A stretch of 64,000 nucleotides of DNA from Apoda limacodes (GCA_946406115.1 OX291549.1:20483901-20547900); one strand, 5' to 3'; counted from the first letter of the stretch, positions 33,321 through 44,614 are shown. Translations and numbers: made by a program. The notes: generated by a model from the letters alone, not told the origin.

Positions 33321-34597
33321 GTAGGGGTATACTATTTTCATATTGCTTCTTAAGGCTAATGTGAAATGATAGATATGCTACCTTTCAACCCAGGTGAATT
33401 TATACATTACCAACTGCATAATAAGTATTAGCACAGAATTATAACTTATTTATTCATAATAATGTAATACCTACCTACCCAATATCATTTTCGTCTATTA
33501 GTTTAGGGGTTATGTTATGTTGTTTACGTTAACGCGCTGTCGATTCGGTCCGAATTGTTAGTACCGTAAGCGTGCTAATGATTCGGACCGCCCGCAAAAA
33601 CGGCAGTTAGTGTCAGCGCTGTGAGCGTGAATCGAACCGCAACCTTAGTCATGTGCCGCTGACGCGCGCGCTTCGCACTTTAAATACCGTTGCTACAGAT
33701 CTGGATGTGTTCTGTTGCACTGAGCGTGAATTCACAAAAATAGCATTACTTGTTGTAAAAAATAAGATTTAAAATGTGATGTTAAATTTAATGTAATGTA
33801 ATATCTGTAATGTAATGTAATATTTGTAATGTAATGTCATATTTGTAAATTTATGCAATGTAAACACTTGCTGTGCTAACTGTCGCTTTAGGTTGAAAAA
33901 CCTGTAATGATAGTATAAAAGTGTTTTAAAATAAATAAAAATAAATAAAATAAATTTTAGCGCCTCGTAAGAGTCGTTTTTGCTCACGACCTAAAAAAGC
34001 GAACTTTAAACTGCTCTAACTTAGTCAGTTTTTATCGTATGATAATGTAATTTGTATCAAAATTTAAGTTTTGAAGGAATCTTTTTGTATATTTTTATAT
34101 TTGCAGTTTTTCCGTTTCTCTCAAAAACCATTGAAACTAGAAGAAAGTTATCAAAAGAGAGAGATCATTTTTATGAAATGCACAACACGTCGCCACTTAA
34201 TGCATTTTTGTGTCACCTATATAGTCTCTGAGATATACGTATAGACATTTTTAGCCTAAAATCATACTTTGTACTAAATTTAATGAAAAATAACTGGAGT
34301 TGTGGCAGTAAAAGTGAGTCTTGATACATTTAAGAATAAAAAGAGGTTTAATTCATAGTTATAGCAGCATTGGTTTTTGATTTAGGCCTTTGCATAAATT
34401 ATGACGTTGCCTTTTAGAAATAAATTACGGCACTTAAAATTCAAATCAGCGGAATAAAATAAACTATTTCCCCGAAATACTAAAAGATTGCAAAGGAACA
34501 ATTGAAAAAAAAAGACAATAAATTTATGACAATAAATCAACATGTTTTTGGATGAAGTGTCCAAGATGAGCTCACTCGAAAATTTTAAGAATATTTA

Positions 34598-35470
34598 TAG
34601 GTCCTTACATATGAAATTGATGTTTTATAGAACTGGCCACTTTAATCTCAAAAAGCCGGCGTTTGGTTAAGAATTCCAAATTCAAATTTATTTCCATTTT
34701 AAGCTTGTCTGTTTGTGTATTGAATGTAATAATTCATTTATTTTCGGGTCATTCAATTTTGCTTTCACATCGTTCTGTGCTCAATATGGAAAACATACAA
34801 TATCACATTATTTTCGAATACGAATTCCATCGTGGTACTAGCGCTGCAGAAACAGCTCGAAGGATTAATGATGTGTACACAGTACGTTTTCGGTTCCAAC
34901 ACTTTCGGTCTGGAAATTTTGAAAAAAAGGTACTGGTTAGTGTCTTGTGGACTAGCGTTGGTGTCATCCACTACAGCTTCCTAAGATCTGGTCAGACGAT
35001 TACGGCAGATCGGTATTGCCGACAATTGGAAACCATGATGGAAAAGCTAGCCGTTAAACAGCCGAGATTGGTCAACCGCTCTAGCCCACTGCTGCTTCAG
35101 GACAACGCTAGACCACACACTGCACAACAGACGGTGGCGAAACTAGGATTGGAATGTCTCCATCACCCAACGTAGTCCGTCTGGTTGGAGCAAGGTCCGC
35201 TCCAACCGATTACCACTTTTTTCTAAATTTGGATAATTTCTTAGTTGGAAAAAAATTCAATTCAGATGAGGCAGTTCAAAACAGCTTTAAAGATTTTGTT
35301 TCTTTCGCTACCGCAATTTTTTCAGCAAAGGAATTAATGAACTCCCTATAAAATGGCAAAAGTGCATAGATCACAACGGTAGGTACCGGTACCGGTAGGT
35401 ACTATGATTAAAAAAAAAAATTAGTTTTGCTTTTTCCATATAAAACATAAATTTCATGTATAAGGACCTA
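34598..35470 (+). mobile_element. Mariner element, internally deleted (cecropia-type ends)
   Basis: The ends are TAGGTCCTTACATATGAAAT and the inverse ATTTCATGTATAAGGACCTA, so about 870 bp including a TA at each side. A plus-strand transposase fragment begins MENIQYHIIFEYEF, jumps into the catalytic domain after a deletion, and keeps LLQDNARPHTA with the second Asp. The third-Asp region is frameshifted (TDYHFF survives). The first catalytic Asp lies in the deleted part, so the element cannot encode an active enzyme. Confidence 0.88.
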
Positions 35471-35535
35471 ATATTTAACCCGCAAATTTATGAATTGTCT
35501 AATAGTAAAGAATTTGAAATTTATTGTTTACTTAC

Positions 35536-35736
35536 CTGTTTCGGTTGTATCACAAAAAGCATCAATTTTGCCAAAATCTTTTTCCTTTTTGCATATAAAC
35601 CATTTTTTGTCTTTACACTTAGTGCCACTCATCAAAGTGGTGAAACGGTTTATGACAATGCAATCTTCCTGATTGCTATCGTTCCTTTTTGGTTGATTCG
35701 GTTCCCAATTTAGAAACAAGTCCTTTTCTTGGCGGC
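35536..35736 (-). CDS. Cassette V5 exon b, divergent ligand site
   Basis: 201 bp, acceptor ATTAG, donor GTAAGT. It encodes RQEKDLFLNW, then NQPKRN where other cassettes have GEPNN, EDCIVINRFT, TKC and WFICKK, with linker AFCDT. Both the EPN motif and the ND pair are lost (QPK and MSG), so classical Ca-dependent mannose binding is unlikely. All structural cysteines remain and the frame is open, so it is not simply dead. Confidence 0.9.
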
Positions 35737-35784
35737 CTAATTAGATCCAAAGTAAATATCATATTAGTTCACAAAAAAAAATAA

Positions 35785-35895
35785 GAAAGAAAGATTTCTG
35801 TAGAGTCGGCAACGCGCGAGTCATAGACCTGCGGTGACCACTTACCTCTTGGCGGACCGTTAGGTTGTTTGCCACCTTAGTAGTATAAAAAAATA
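35785..35895 (+). repeat. LINE L1f 3' end fragment
   Basis: It contains GAGTCGGCAACGCGCGAG, CGGTGACCACTTACC and the ACCTTAGTAGTATAAAAAAA end. It lies in the V5 a-b intron. Confidence 0.7.
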
Positions 35896-36363
35896 TTGGA
35901 AGTATATCTTTATAAAAAAAGGAATTGACAGACTGAGCGACAGTCATACAGCCATAAATAGGTAAAACTGTGCCTGGAATGCCTGTGAATTTGGAATTTT
36001 GCCATATGAGTTTCTTGTGACGTTAATCTTTAGTAGGAAAAGATATAGCAAAATTCAATTCCTGAAGGAGTACAATTGGCGTTGGAAGTTTATATAGAAA
36101 TCAGTCAATTTTTCGCTAAATCCATAAACAGTGGCTATAGGTCCAAAATTAAGATTGGCGTAATTCACCGCCTTTAACAAATTTTTTGTTGCTAAAACCA
36201 TGAACGTTTCTCCTTTTTGACCAAAAGTCATGCAGACAGAGTCACAGAAAAGAGCTAGTTATATTAGAAACAGACCATTTTTGTTCAGACACTTAACATC
36301 AGTCAAACTTAATTGTCAATAATAACACCGAAAAACTAAAAATAAAAGTAGTTGCTTACGTAC

Positions 36364-36627
36364 CGTCAATACTTTCAAAAAGTTTGTCGTTTCTCCTCAA
36401 TATTCCGAGATATGACCAATCAATTGTGTAAGGCAAAGAGCTATTCCAAAATTCTAGAACGACATTAAATTCGCAGGAGTTTTTCGGGTAATACAGGCTA
36501 GCTGCTTCGTAATCGCACATTATTTTAGCATCAGGCCAATTGTTAATAATTGTGTGTATTTTGTAGAAACTTTGTGTTTTTTCAAGATATGTATAGTCAT
36601 TTCGAAAATTAATTAATGACTTTTCAC
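36364..36627 (-). CDS. Cassette V5 exon a
   Basis: 264 bp, acceptor TTACAG, donor GTACGT. It encodes FRNDYTYLEKTQSFYKIH, IMCDYEAASLYYPKNSCE (extra cysteine present), an NSS sequon, TIDWSYLGIL and ESIDG. Joined to S1 the first codon would be Cys, unlike other cassettes. Confidence 0.9.
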
Positions 36628-36744
36628 CTGTAATTATATGTATTTATGTAGTCATGTAATTATAATTGCATATTATAATTAAGTATCTTTACAATAAAAT
36701 ATAATTTAGGGTAAGAAATCTTTATACTTTTATCATTCATTGTG

Positions 36745-36960
36745 GCAACCGAAGGGCGTGGGTTCGAATCCCGCACAAGACAACTTTTTATGTGATGAAC
36801 ATTTGTGTTTGTCTTGGGATTGGGTGTTTTCTTTGTATCATATGTACAAAAAAAAGTATGTTTTTGGATTTGCATCCGTTGTCTGGTATTCATATAGTAC
36901 AAGCTTTGCTTAGTTTGGGACCAGATAGCGCTGTGTGTAATGTCCAAAAAAAAATTAATA
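36745..36960 (+). repeat. tRNA-derived SINE copy
   Basis: A box-B-like GGTTCGAATCCCGCACAAGA is followed by the family body with TTGTCTTGGGATTGGGTGTT and AGCTTTGCTTAGTTTGGGAC. The head is lost, so it is not a tRNA gene. Confidence 0.65.
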
Positions 36961-37064
36961 TTTATTCCTATTTGTTCATGTGACAGCCGCCTAAATGATA
37001 TTAATAAATTAATATCTAAAATTTTATTTTACGGTTAACAGTTTAGACGTACAAATGTACCTAC

Positions 37065-37262
37065 TTGTTATAGACACATCGCAGCCAAAATTGCTTCTAC
37101 GGTGATTAACTTTTTTTTTACATATAAAAGGATATTTCTTTTCACAGTTTTCGTCGGTTAGTGCAGCACCGTTACGATGAAAGACCACACAACCCTCTTC
37201 ATCGTGGTCATTATTTGGTTCACCTGGACGCCAGTTACTGTACATCTTCCACGCAGGGGACC
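37065..37262 (-). CDS. Cassette V4 exon b
   Basis: 198 bp, acceptor TTTCAG, donor GTAGGT chosen over a following in-frame continuation. It encodes SPAWKMYSNW, GEPNN, EGCVVF, AALTDENC, YPFICKK and SNFGC. Twin of V9b. Confidence 0.9.
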
Positions 37263-37404
37263 CTGAAAAAAATTACAAACATTTTGTCTTACTAGTACTT
37301 CACTTATAAAGGAAGAAACTAAATAATTAAAACATAACGCAAGCCTAACACGCTGGGCCTAGAAATTTGGGATGCGGTTTCTTATTCATTAAGAATAAAT
37401 TTGT

Positions 37405-37843
37405 AAAAAAAATCGGCCAAGTGCGAGTTGGACTCGCGCACGAAGGGTTCCGTACCATTGTCTATAAAAATGGCAAATAACCAGGTTTTTTGTATGGGAG
37501 CCCCCCTAAAATATTTTTTTATTTTATTTTAATTATTTATTTTTAAAGTGACTATATAACTAAATATTCTGGGAATATTTTAAGCGTCTACCTGTTGCCG
37601 TTATCAATATCGAGCAAACTCGAGCAAAAAAATAACGTTTGTTGTATGGGAGCTCCCTTAAATTTTTATTTTATACTATTTTTTATTATTTGTTGTTATG
37701 GCGGCAACAGAAATACATCTTCCGTGAAAATTTCAACTGTTCATGAGATACAGCCTGGTGACAGACGGACGGAAGGACGGACGGACAGCGGAGCCCTAGT
37801 AATAGGGTTCCGCTAATTACCCTTTGGGTACGGAACCCTAAAA
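37405..37843. repeat. GTTCCGTACCCAAAGGGT-family repeat, near complete
   Basis: It runs from CGGCCAAGTGCGAGTTGGAC to CCCTTTGGGTACGGAACCCT. It lies in the V4 a-b intron. Confidence 0.85.
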
Positions 37844-38243
37844 ATCATCTCATAAGGGTAAACAAAATGGTTGGAAGTTTTTATGAAATCTATAATTTTT
37901 TAAATCAAATCAGTGACCATATCACAAGAGATCTCCTAGGGGTTACCCCCTATGAAATGAAAATTTTAAATGCATAATTGATATAATAATTTTTGGAAGT
38001 TAAATCATAAATGCGTTAAAGTGTTTTTTATATAAAAAAAATTGTATTTAGAGTTTCTGTGTAAAAAATTGAAAAGCTTCACTGAAAGTATATATATGTA
38101 TTTGTATCCATGCGCTATATGTAATGTCAAAAAAAAAAATTAAAAAAAAGTTACGAAAATTCCACAAAATGAAGTACCTATTTAGCTACAAGACTTATGT
38201 AGTTTATTTATTATACTTAACCTAAAAATACTAAAATATGTAC

Positions 38244-38489
38244 CATCAACAGTTTCAAATATGCCTCTTTTTGTGCTTATGATACCAATGTATATTCTAC
38301 GAAACGTTTGCATCTGATCCCAAAACTCCAGTACGAGGTCAGCTTCACATTTGTTCTCAGGATAGTATAAAACCGCCTCTTCATTTACACAAGTTTCATT
38401 AGCAATACGCCAGCTTTGAAAACCTGAGTGTATTTTGTAGAAACTTTGTGTATTTTCCAAGTAAGTATAATCTTTTCGAAACTTTTTGG
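38244..38489 (-). CDS. Cassette V4 exon a
   Basis: 246 bp, acceptor TTTTCAG, weak donor GTACAT. It encodes FRKDYTYLENTQSFYKIH, ETC, VLYYPENKCEADLV, RRIYIGIIS, RGIF and ETVDG. Twin of V9a. Confidence 0.9.
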
Positions 38490-38599
38490 CTGAAAAATAA
38501 ACATTTTAATGATCTGTGTTTCTATCTATCTACTGATAATATTTGAATAATTATGGATTGTATTATAAGAAATTGTGTTATGTGATATAATTTTGAAAT

Positions 38600-38680
38600 T
38601 ATGCCCACGGCTACTGTCTGTTATCATCGCTGCACTTGCTATCCGCAGGGAATTCATTCACACCATAGCCCCTAAAGGTT
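38600..38680 (+). repeat. LINE L1f short fragment
   Basis: ATGCCCACGGCTACTGTC and CCGCAGGGAATTCATTCACA match the ORF end of the 13823-14610 element. Confidence 0.6.
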
Positions 38681-38827
38681 ACAAACCAGATCCAGATGCG
38701 TAAATAAATCAATAGTTTTGGTTGGAAAGTTGTACCTAGTTTCACCGTAACAAAAACGTGATCATATACACTAAATACTTTTAAAAAAAACAATAATATT
38801 AATATTAAATATAAATAAAAATTAAAT

Positions 38828-39010
38828 AACTTCAAAAAGATGCACTGAAATGGTAAAAAGTATTCTAAAAGTTCTGTGCTAAATTACAGTTTGGAGTTGG
38901 TGTATTTCTCTCTAACACAGTTCACTTGCACGACTTCAACTTCAAACTGTAATTGTATCAGATTTATTGAAATAATTACCTCTTCCTTTTTAGTGCATCT
39001 TTTTGAAGTT
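38828..39010. repeat. Fold-back element with nested arms
   Basis: The outer arms AACTTCAAAAAGATGCACT are mirrored by AGTGCATCTTTTTGAAGTT. Inner arms around AAATTACAGTTTG repeat the pattern. It lies between V3b and V4a. Confidence 0.75.
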
Positions 39011-39265
39011 GGTATTTATTTCTTACTTTTAAGTGACCTATTGGCTTATTTTCTCGTACACTAAAAAATACCCACATGGCTTCAAGTGTGCGTATTAAAA
39101 ATTCAAGAGTTTCCTCTATTTTTCCAGGATCCTATCATTGTATCCTGACCTGATAACCATGGGACCACCTGGGAAGTAATCACCACCACCCACCCTTTCA
39201 AAGACAAAAAAGAATTTTCCGTATCGGTCAAGGTGTCTTCGAGTAATCGGGGAACATTCATAAAA

Positions 39266-39642
39266 AACCGGCCGAGTCGAACTTGCGCACGAAGGGTTCC
39301 GTACCATTATATAAAAAAATGGCATAAAAAACACTTTTGTTGTATGCCCCCCCCCCTTAAATATTTGCTTTATTGTAATTTAATCATTTATTTTTAAACA
39401 TTCTGTGAATATTTCAAGCGTCTAGCTGCTGCCGTTATCAATATCGAGCAGCAAAAAAAATTGTTGTTTGTTATATTCATTTTATTCTGTTTTTTAGTAT
39501 TTGTTGTTATATTGGCAACAGAAATACATCATCTGTTACGTTTCATGAGATACAGCCTGGTGACAGACAGACAGACGGACGGACAGCGAAGTCTTAATAA
39601 AAGTGTCCCGTTTTATACCCTTTGGGTACGAAACCCTAAAAA
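39266..39642. repeat. GTTCCGTACCCAAAGGGT-family repeat
   Basis: It runs from CGGCCGAGTCGAACTTGCGC to CCCTTTGGGTACGAAACCCT, in the spacer between V3b and V4a. Confidence 0.85.
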
Positions 39643-39956
39643 AAGATTCCGGCGATTGAGAACCTCCTCCTTTTTACATGTTTTTACGGTTTACAGTCAG
39701 TTTACAGTCGAACACGGTACGCTCAAATTAAGAGAGAACTGTATTTATTTCCGATCATCGGCTGCTGAATTAATTACAAGAGACATAAGTTACGATTATA
39801 TTACTTATAAGTATATTAAGCTGTGGTATAATTTGTGACTTATGATTTTTTTATGAGCTCAGTTTGTTATTTAAGTACGCTGTGCCTATATTAGTAATTG
39901 ACTCATATTCGTAACTACTAAATAGCTAGTGTTCATTGAATACTAAAAATACTCAC

Positions 39957-40151
39957 TGTCTTCAGGTTTAAAACAAAAAGCATTATCCTTTTGTAAACTT
40001 ATTTCCTTTTTACATATGAATGCATAATTTTTATCACATCTGTCATCACTTAGTGTGCCTTCGCGTAAAAGTACAACACAATTCTCCTCACCATTTATGT
40101 TATTTGGTTCACCGCGACGCCAGTTATTATAAACTTTCCAGACTGGGCGAC
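39957..40151 (-). CDS. Cassette V3 exon b
   Basis: 195 bp, acceptor TTCAAG, donor GTGAGT. It encodes RPVWKVYNNW, RGEPNN, ENCVVL, TLSDDRC (ND is SD), NYAFICK and linker AFCFKPE. Twin of V8b. The a-b intron holds a tRNA-derived SINE. Confidence 0.92.
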
Positions 40152-40197
40152 CTTGAACACAAAACTGATATTCAATTACTTCTGTGATAACATAACA

Positions 40198-40395
40198 AAA
40201 TTTACTCCCTCGCAGCCTAATTGGTAGTGTGGCCGGCTGATGTGCAAAGGGTATGGGTTCGATTCCCATACTAGACAAGCATTTGTTGTCTTGAGGCTGG
40301 GTGTATTTCTGTATGATATGTATCTATTTAAAAAAAAAATATCCGGTGTCTGGTATCCATAACAGAAGCTTTGCTTAAAAAATGTCCAAAAATAT
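40198..40395 (+). repeat. tRNA-derived SINE copy with intact tRNA-like head
   Basis: CTCGCAGCCTAATTGGTAGT (box-A-like) and GGTTCGATTCCCATACTAGA (box-B-like) are spaced as in a tRNA. The family body follows. It lies inside the V3 a-b intron and is not a functional tRNA. Confidence 0.75.
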
Positions 40396-40451
40396 CTATT
40401 TGATTATAAAAATGGCTAAAAGAATATAGCAAATAAATTGAGATGGCATAC

Positions 40452-40718
40452 CATCAATCGTTTCAAAGTTCAGAACTGTAGCTTCTCTTGTTGGGTTTAC
40501 TACACCAATGTAAGCCCAACCGAATGGTTGCGTTTGATGCCAGAAATCTATAACTGCATTAGTTTCGCATTCATTTTCTGGGTAAAACAAAGATGATCCT
40601 TCAGCAGCACAAGTTTCTTTAGCATCCTGCCATCTTCGAAGTATTGTGTGTATTTTATAGAAACTTTTCGTATCATCAATATATGTGTAGTCCTTGTAGA
40701 CCGGTTGATCTATGGCAG
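40452..40718 (-). CDS. Cassette V3 exon a
   Basis: 267 bp, acceptor TTTAAG, donor GTATGC. It encodes YKDYTYIDDTKSFYKIH, ETC, SLFYPENECETNAV, WAYIGVVN, insertion PTREATVLN and FETIDG. Joined to S1 it reads QPTSAIDQ, a good signal-peptidase site. Twin of V8a. Confidence 0.92.
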
Positions 40719-41645
40719 CTTAAAAAGGGGTAATACGTGAAAAATGGCTAATTTTAACTATTGAGAAACAATAAAATTAGAATAAAAAAATTAATCTTGA
40801 TTTTTTAACAGCTTTAAGGGACCGTAGACCCTTGTATTTAATATTAATTTCATCTTGATACCTTTACGCGTTTCTGATAAAAAGGGGTCTTGACAGACAG
40901 CCAGACGGACAACAAATAAATCCTAAAAGTAGGTATATTTTCACGAGTGTTATTACTTCACAACGCATCAGAGCAACCAAAGGCAAAGGGTGACTGGCTC
41001 TTTTGGTACATAATAGCTCGAAAGACGGGAATGACTCAGAATTATTTTTATATTAATCAAGAGTGCCGACACGGTAAGAATTTTCTGGCAGGTAAAACTG
41101 CCGGGCACTATTACTTTATGTCGCAACAAAGCAGCAACAAAGCAACAACAAAGTTGACAACTGGATAGCTAGAGGACGGGTAATAGCATAGAATACTTTT
41201 AATTCCGATTTATCAAGGAATTTCCCTAATAATCCCACGACGACGTGGAGGGTAAAAACTTTACTTTTGTAAAAAAGTTTTTAAAATTTAAGTAGTAGGT
41301 AGTCAGCAAGCTTTTTCTTTTCGAACATGTCAAAACCCATTGTTTTGAAATTTATTTATTTTATACAGAATTCAAAGAAACATTACATGCGCCCAAGTTT
41401 ATGTCTAGGATAAAAAATCTTTTTTTTTTATAAGAACGTGGTATATAAAGTTTTTTTTATAGTTAAAGATGCTTAAAGACATGACTAATAATAAAAAAAG
41501 CATTTTTTTTCATATAAAAATACTTGTAGGTTTTATATCTATAACTGAAAAGTGCAAAAAAGTAATTTGGATGTATCTTTGATACAAATAACATAATTAT
41601 TTCAAATATATCTTACACGAAGAGATGATGTACTTAAGGACTTAC
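40719..41645. other. Spacer between V2b and V3a
   Basis: AT-rich, with nothing recognised apart from low-complexity T runs. Confidence 0.5.
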
Positions 41646-41837
41646 CTGTCTTAATCTCATCACAAATAGCATTTTTATTTGGTGAATCAATCTTCTTACA
41701 TATGAAAGGTAAACTTATGCCACATTGGACGTCATTGTACATCCCATCGCGCATTAGAACAACACAATTCTCATTACCATTTGCGTTGTTTGGTTCTCCA
41801 GGACGCCAGTTGTTATACACATCCCATACTGGTTCAT
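41646..41837 (-). CDS. Cassette V2 exon b
   Basis: 192 bp, acceptor ATCAG, donor GTAAGT. It encodes EPVWDVYNNW, GEPNNANG, ENCVVLMRDG, MYNDVQC, LPFICKK and linker AICDE. Ligand motifs are intact. Twin of V7b. Confidence 0.92.
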
Positions 41838-41904
41838 CTGATATTTATAAAAATATAAATCAATCACGTATAGGGAATTATAAAAGGTACACATATGACA
41901 AATT

Positions 41905-42640
41905 TTAAGGAATGGATATGATATCAACATAAATGGTGAGGTCGTCACTCCATTCGATTTGCCGAAGTCGGTGGTCATGGCAGAATTGCTGGAAGACATT
42001 ATGTACAATACTTAGAGACCTTAGCAATTTTCCAGATGGGCCTTAAATGAACATGGATAAAACTAAGGTAATGTCCATGTCGCGCCCTTTTCGCTTATTG
42101 TTACGAAGTAATGTTAGTGAATAAAAATACCTGGGGCAAGTTGTCGAGTTAGGAAAATCCAACTGTGAAAAAAAAATTAGGCAAAATTTCTAGCTCAGCT
42201 AGGCAGTATTCAAGAAGCTACATAACATCTGTTGATCGAAAATACCTCAGTGCCTAAAGACGAAGGTTTTGTGTGTTGCCAGTGCTGACTTACAGTACAG
42301 AAACGTGGTCTTAAACTGTTGGCCTCATAAATAAGCTCAGAGTAGCTTAGCAAGCTGTGCAAAGGGCTGTCCTAAGTGTTTATTTGCACGATACAACCCG
42401 GAACGAGAAAATGGTTATTTGTAACCAAAATCACCTCCTCGAACAGTTAGGAAACTAAAGTTACAATGGGCAGGCCCCATATGTATAGATAACCGATGGG
42501 AAAAAAGTTCTCAAATAGCGACCACGGATGGAAGGTCTTTCTAAGTAGACAGACATCCTGATTAGAGCCACAGAAAGCCAGTCGAACAGGCGACCTAAAA
42601 CAAATAATTATAGAGATATGATGTGGGTGGCTTGACTTTA
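41905..42640 (+). mobile_element. RTE-like LINE reverse-transcriptase remnant
   Basis: Degraded plus-strand sequence after the RT catalytic box. Readable islands include GGTCGTCACTCCATTCGATT, ATGAACATGGATAAAACTAAG (MNMDKTK) and GCAAGCTGTGCAAAGGGCTG, in the order expected for an RTE ORF end. It is full of stops. It accounts for most of the 888-bp V2 a-b intron. Confidence 0.7.
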
Positions 42641-42725
42641 GATTGTCTTAGCACTTGTTGAGTAACGGATAGGCAAGCACATAGACTTCTACAAATAAAA
42701 TCTAATAGCAGCAAGGAGGACTTAC

Positions 42726-42983
42726 CATCGATAGTTTTAAAATATCCTGCAGTCACACTTGAAATACCAACAAATACTCTATTAAAAGGTTGTGTTTGAT
42801 TCCAAAAGTCCAAAACAACATCAGCTTCGCATTTATGTTTCGGATAAAATAACGTTGCTTCTTCTCTTTTACAAATATCATTGGCATCTCGCCAGTCATG
42901 AGCTATTGTATGAATTTTGTAAAAAGAACGAGTTTCTTCTACATATCTGAAGTCTTTACGGAATGTTGTAACTGGTTCTACAT
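42726..42983 (-). CDS. Cassette V2 exon a
   Basis: 258 bp, acceptor TATCAG, donor GTAAGT. It encodes FRKDFRYVEETRSFYKIH, DIC, ATLFYPKHKCEADVV, an NQT sequon, RVFVGISS and FKTIDG. Twin of V7a. Confidence 0.92.
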
Positions 42984-43388
42984 CTGATAAAAATAAATTT
43001 TATTTGTATTTAGCAATGACCTTCTAAGAAAATACAAAGGGACATATAGCACTTAACTAACACAGCTAATTAGCTTTTTTAATGTCCCCTTCGTACAAAC
43101 CATATTTTAAAAATCTACTACAAAGAAGTTATAAAACTAGTAATAAAGATACTTTAAAAACATTTTTTTTCCTAAAATACATACATATGTTAGTTTTATT
43201 TGGCATTTTCTCGAAACAAGTCCTTAGTGCAGTTTATGACTGTTGTTATAATTCCTATGTAGTACATTTATGAATTAAGCTTTTTAGGAAGAGAAAATAA
43301 ATAATATCTACCTAATGGCAGAACTAGTTCAACAAAACAGAACAAACAAATCTATGTATTTACAGTATTTTAGAATGTTGTGACTTAC

Positions 43389-43583
43389 TTTTTCCTGATT
43401 TGAAACAAAGTGCGTCGTTCTGGTTCAAGTCTTTTTTCTTTTTACATATGAACGGAAAGGTTCTATCACATTGAACATCATTTAAGGTTCCATCCCGAAG
43501 AAGCACAACACAATTTTCTTCTCCATTTGCATTGTTCGGTTCTCCAGGACGCCATTTACTGTATACGTCCCAAATTTGCTTAC
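43389..43583 (-). CDS. Cassette V1 exon b
   Basis: 195 bp, acceptor TTTTAG, donor GTAAGT. It encodes KQIWDVYSKW, GEPNNANG, ENCVVL, TLNDVQC, FPFICKK and linker ALCFKSG. Ligand motifs are intact. Twin of V6b. Confidence 0.93.
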
Positions 43584-44132
43584 CTAAAATTTTTAAACTC
43601 ATAGAAATTACACTACATAGTGTGCACAAGTGACTATGCTATGAGATGAATATATTTTTTTAAATTGAATTATCTTAAAAAAAAAACAATTACAATACAA
43701 TATACAGTACAATTGGTACGTTTTCTCAATTTATTTTGACGTGACAACGTCTTATAAATTGGTTTGCCGGGTGACACTTCAAGAAACTGCGTTACGCTCC
43801 GCTCACGTTATGCGCTCACAATGAGAGCGAGTGAGAGGCACGCGCCCGCCTAAGAGCGAGAGAGACAGACATAAAATCATTGTCACGTAAAACTTTCGCC
43901 CGTATACCGACTTTACAGGCAACCAGTTTTTATTTTTGTTTAGGTAAAGCTTTTTTCAATTTTACGTCCCATATTAATATTTTTTTAATTTTCAACCCAC
44001 TACAAAAAAAATATTGAGCTGCGCACTGCTACTACTTTATTTATATAACTTTTTAAATTTGTTATCTAAGAACTAGACAATAAGATAAATATATTTCTGC
44101 ATCGCCTGTACAATTTCGTCAAATCCATAGGC

Positions 44133-44180
44133 CACGGTGACCACTTACCACGGTGACCACTTACCACGGTGACCACTTAC
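44133..44180. repeat. 16-bp tandem repeat, three units
   Basis: CACGGTGACCACTTAC three times. The word belongs to the LINE L1f 3' end, so this is a local expansion of an old LINE fragment in the V1 a-b intron. Confidence 0.9.
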
Positions 44181-44359
44181 CATTTAGTACAGCTAAAGCT
44201 TTAGTTAGGTGAAGTGGAATTTGTTTATAGATCTCATTTATTTTTCTCGGAAAAATTCATGTGCCAAATTTCAGCTTAATTTGATGCTCCGTTGGGACTA
44301 ACAAATTTATAAACTTTCGCATTTATAATATTAGTAGAAGTAGATAACTAGTGCCTTAC

Positions 44360-44614
44360 CATCAACAGTTTTAAACACTCCCTCCACCTTGCTAGAAACC
44401 CCAATATAAGTCCAACCAATGGTCGCTGTATCACTCCAAGTTCTGAACACTGCATTGACTTCGCATTTGTTTTCTGGATAAAACAGAGTAGCTTCTTCTG
44501 AAGTACAAGTGTCGATAGCTTCTTGCCAAATACCACGTGTCGCGTGTAGTTTATAAAAACTTTTTGTCTCTTCTAAATATTTGTAATCTCGGAATCTTGG
44601 GACATCCTGTCCAT
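44360..44614 (-). CDS. Cassette V1 exon a
   Basis: 255 bp, acceptor TTTACAG, donor GTAAGG. It encodes FRDYKYLEETKSFYKLH, DTC, ATLFYPENKCEVNAV, WTYIGVSS and FKTVDG. It is the first cassette after S1, 9.7 kb downstream of it. Twin of V6a. Confidence 0.92.

Noticed and set aside
34663..35351. Active mariner transposase
   Set aside because: The first catalytic Asp is in a deletion and the third-Asp region is out of frame.
28853..35535. A private c-d exon pair for V1-V5
   Set aside because: The interval holds a broken LINE, a mariner, repeats and fold-backs, but no c or d coding words.
40198..40275. Functional tRNA gene
   Set aside because: The box-A-like and box-B-like words are followed by a repeat body found in several copies, and no clean cloverleaf could be drawn.
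44133..44180. CRISPR-like array
   Set aside because: Three 16-bp units directly adjoin with no spacers; they are expanded LINE sequence in a eukaryotic intron.
44348..44536. Alternative frame over V1a as a separate gene
   Set aside because: The true frame of V1a is open over 85 codons with all CRD motifs; the other frame is a shadow.
19803..44614. Ten separate complete lectin genes
   Set aside because: Only two signal exons and one c-d pair serve the ten cassettes, and several b-to-a gaps (142 bp between V6 and V7) are too short for separate promoters and missing exons.
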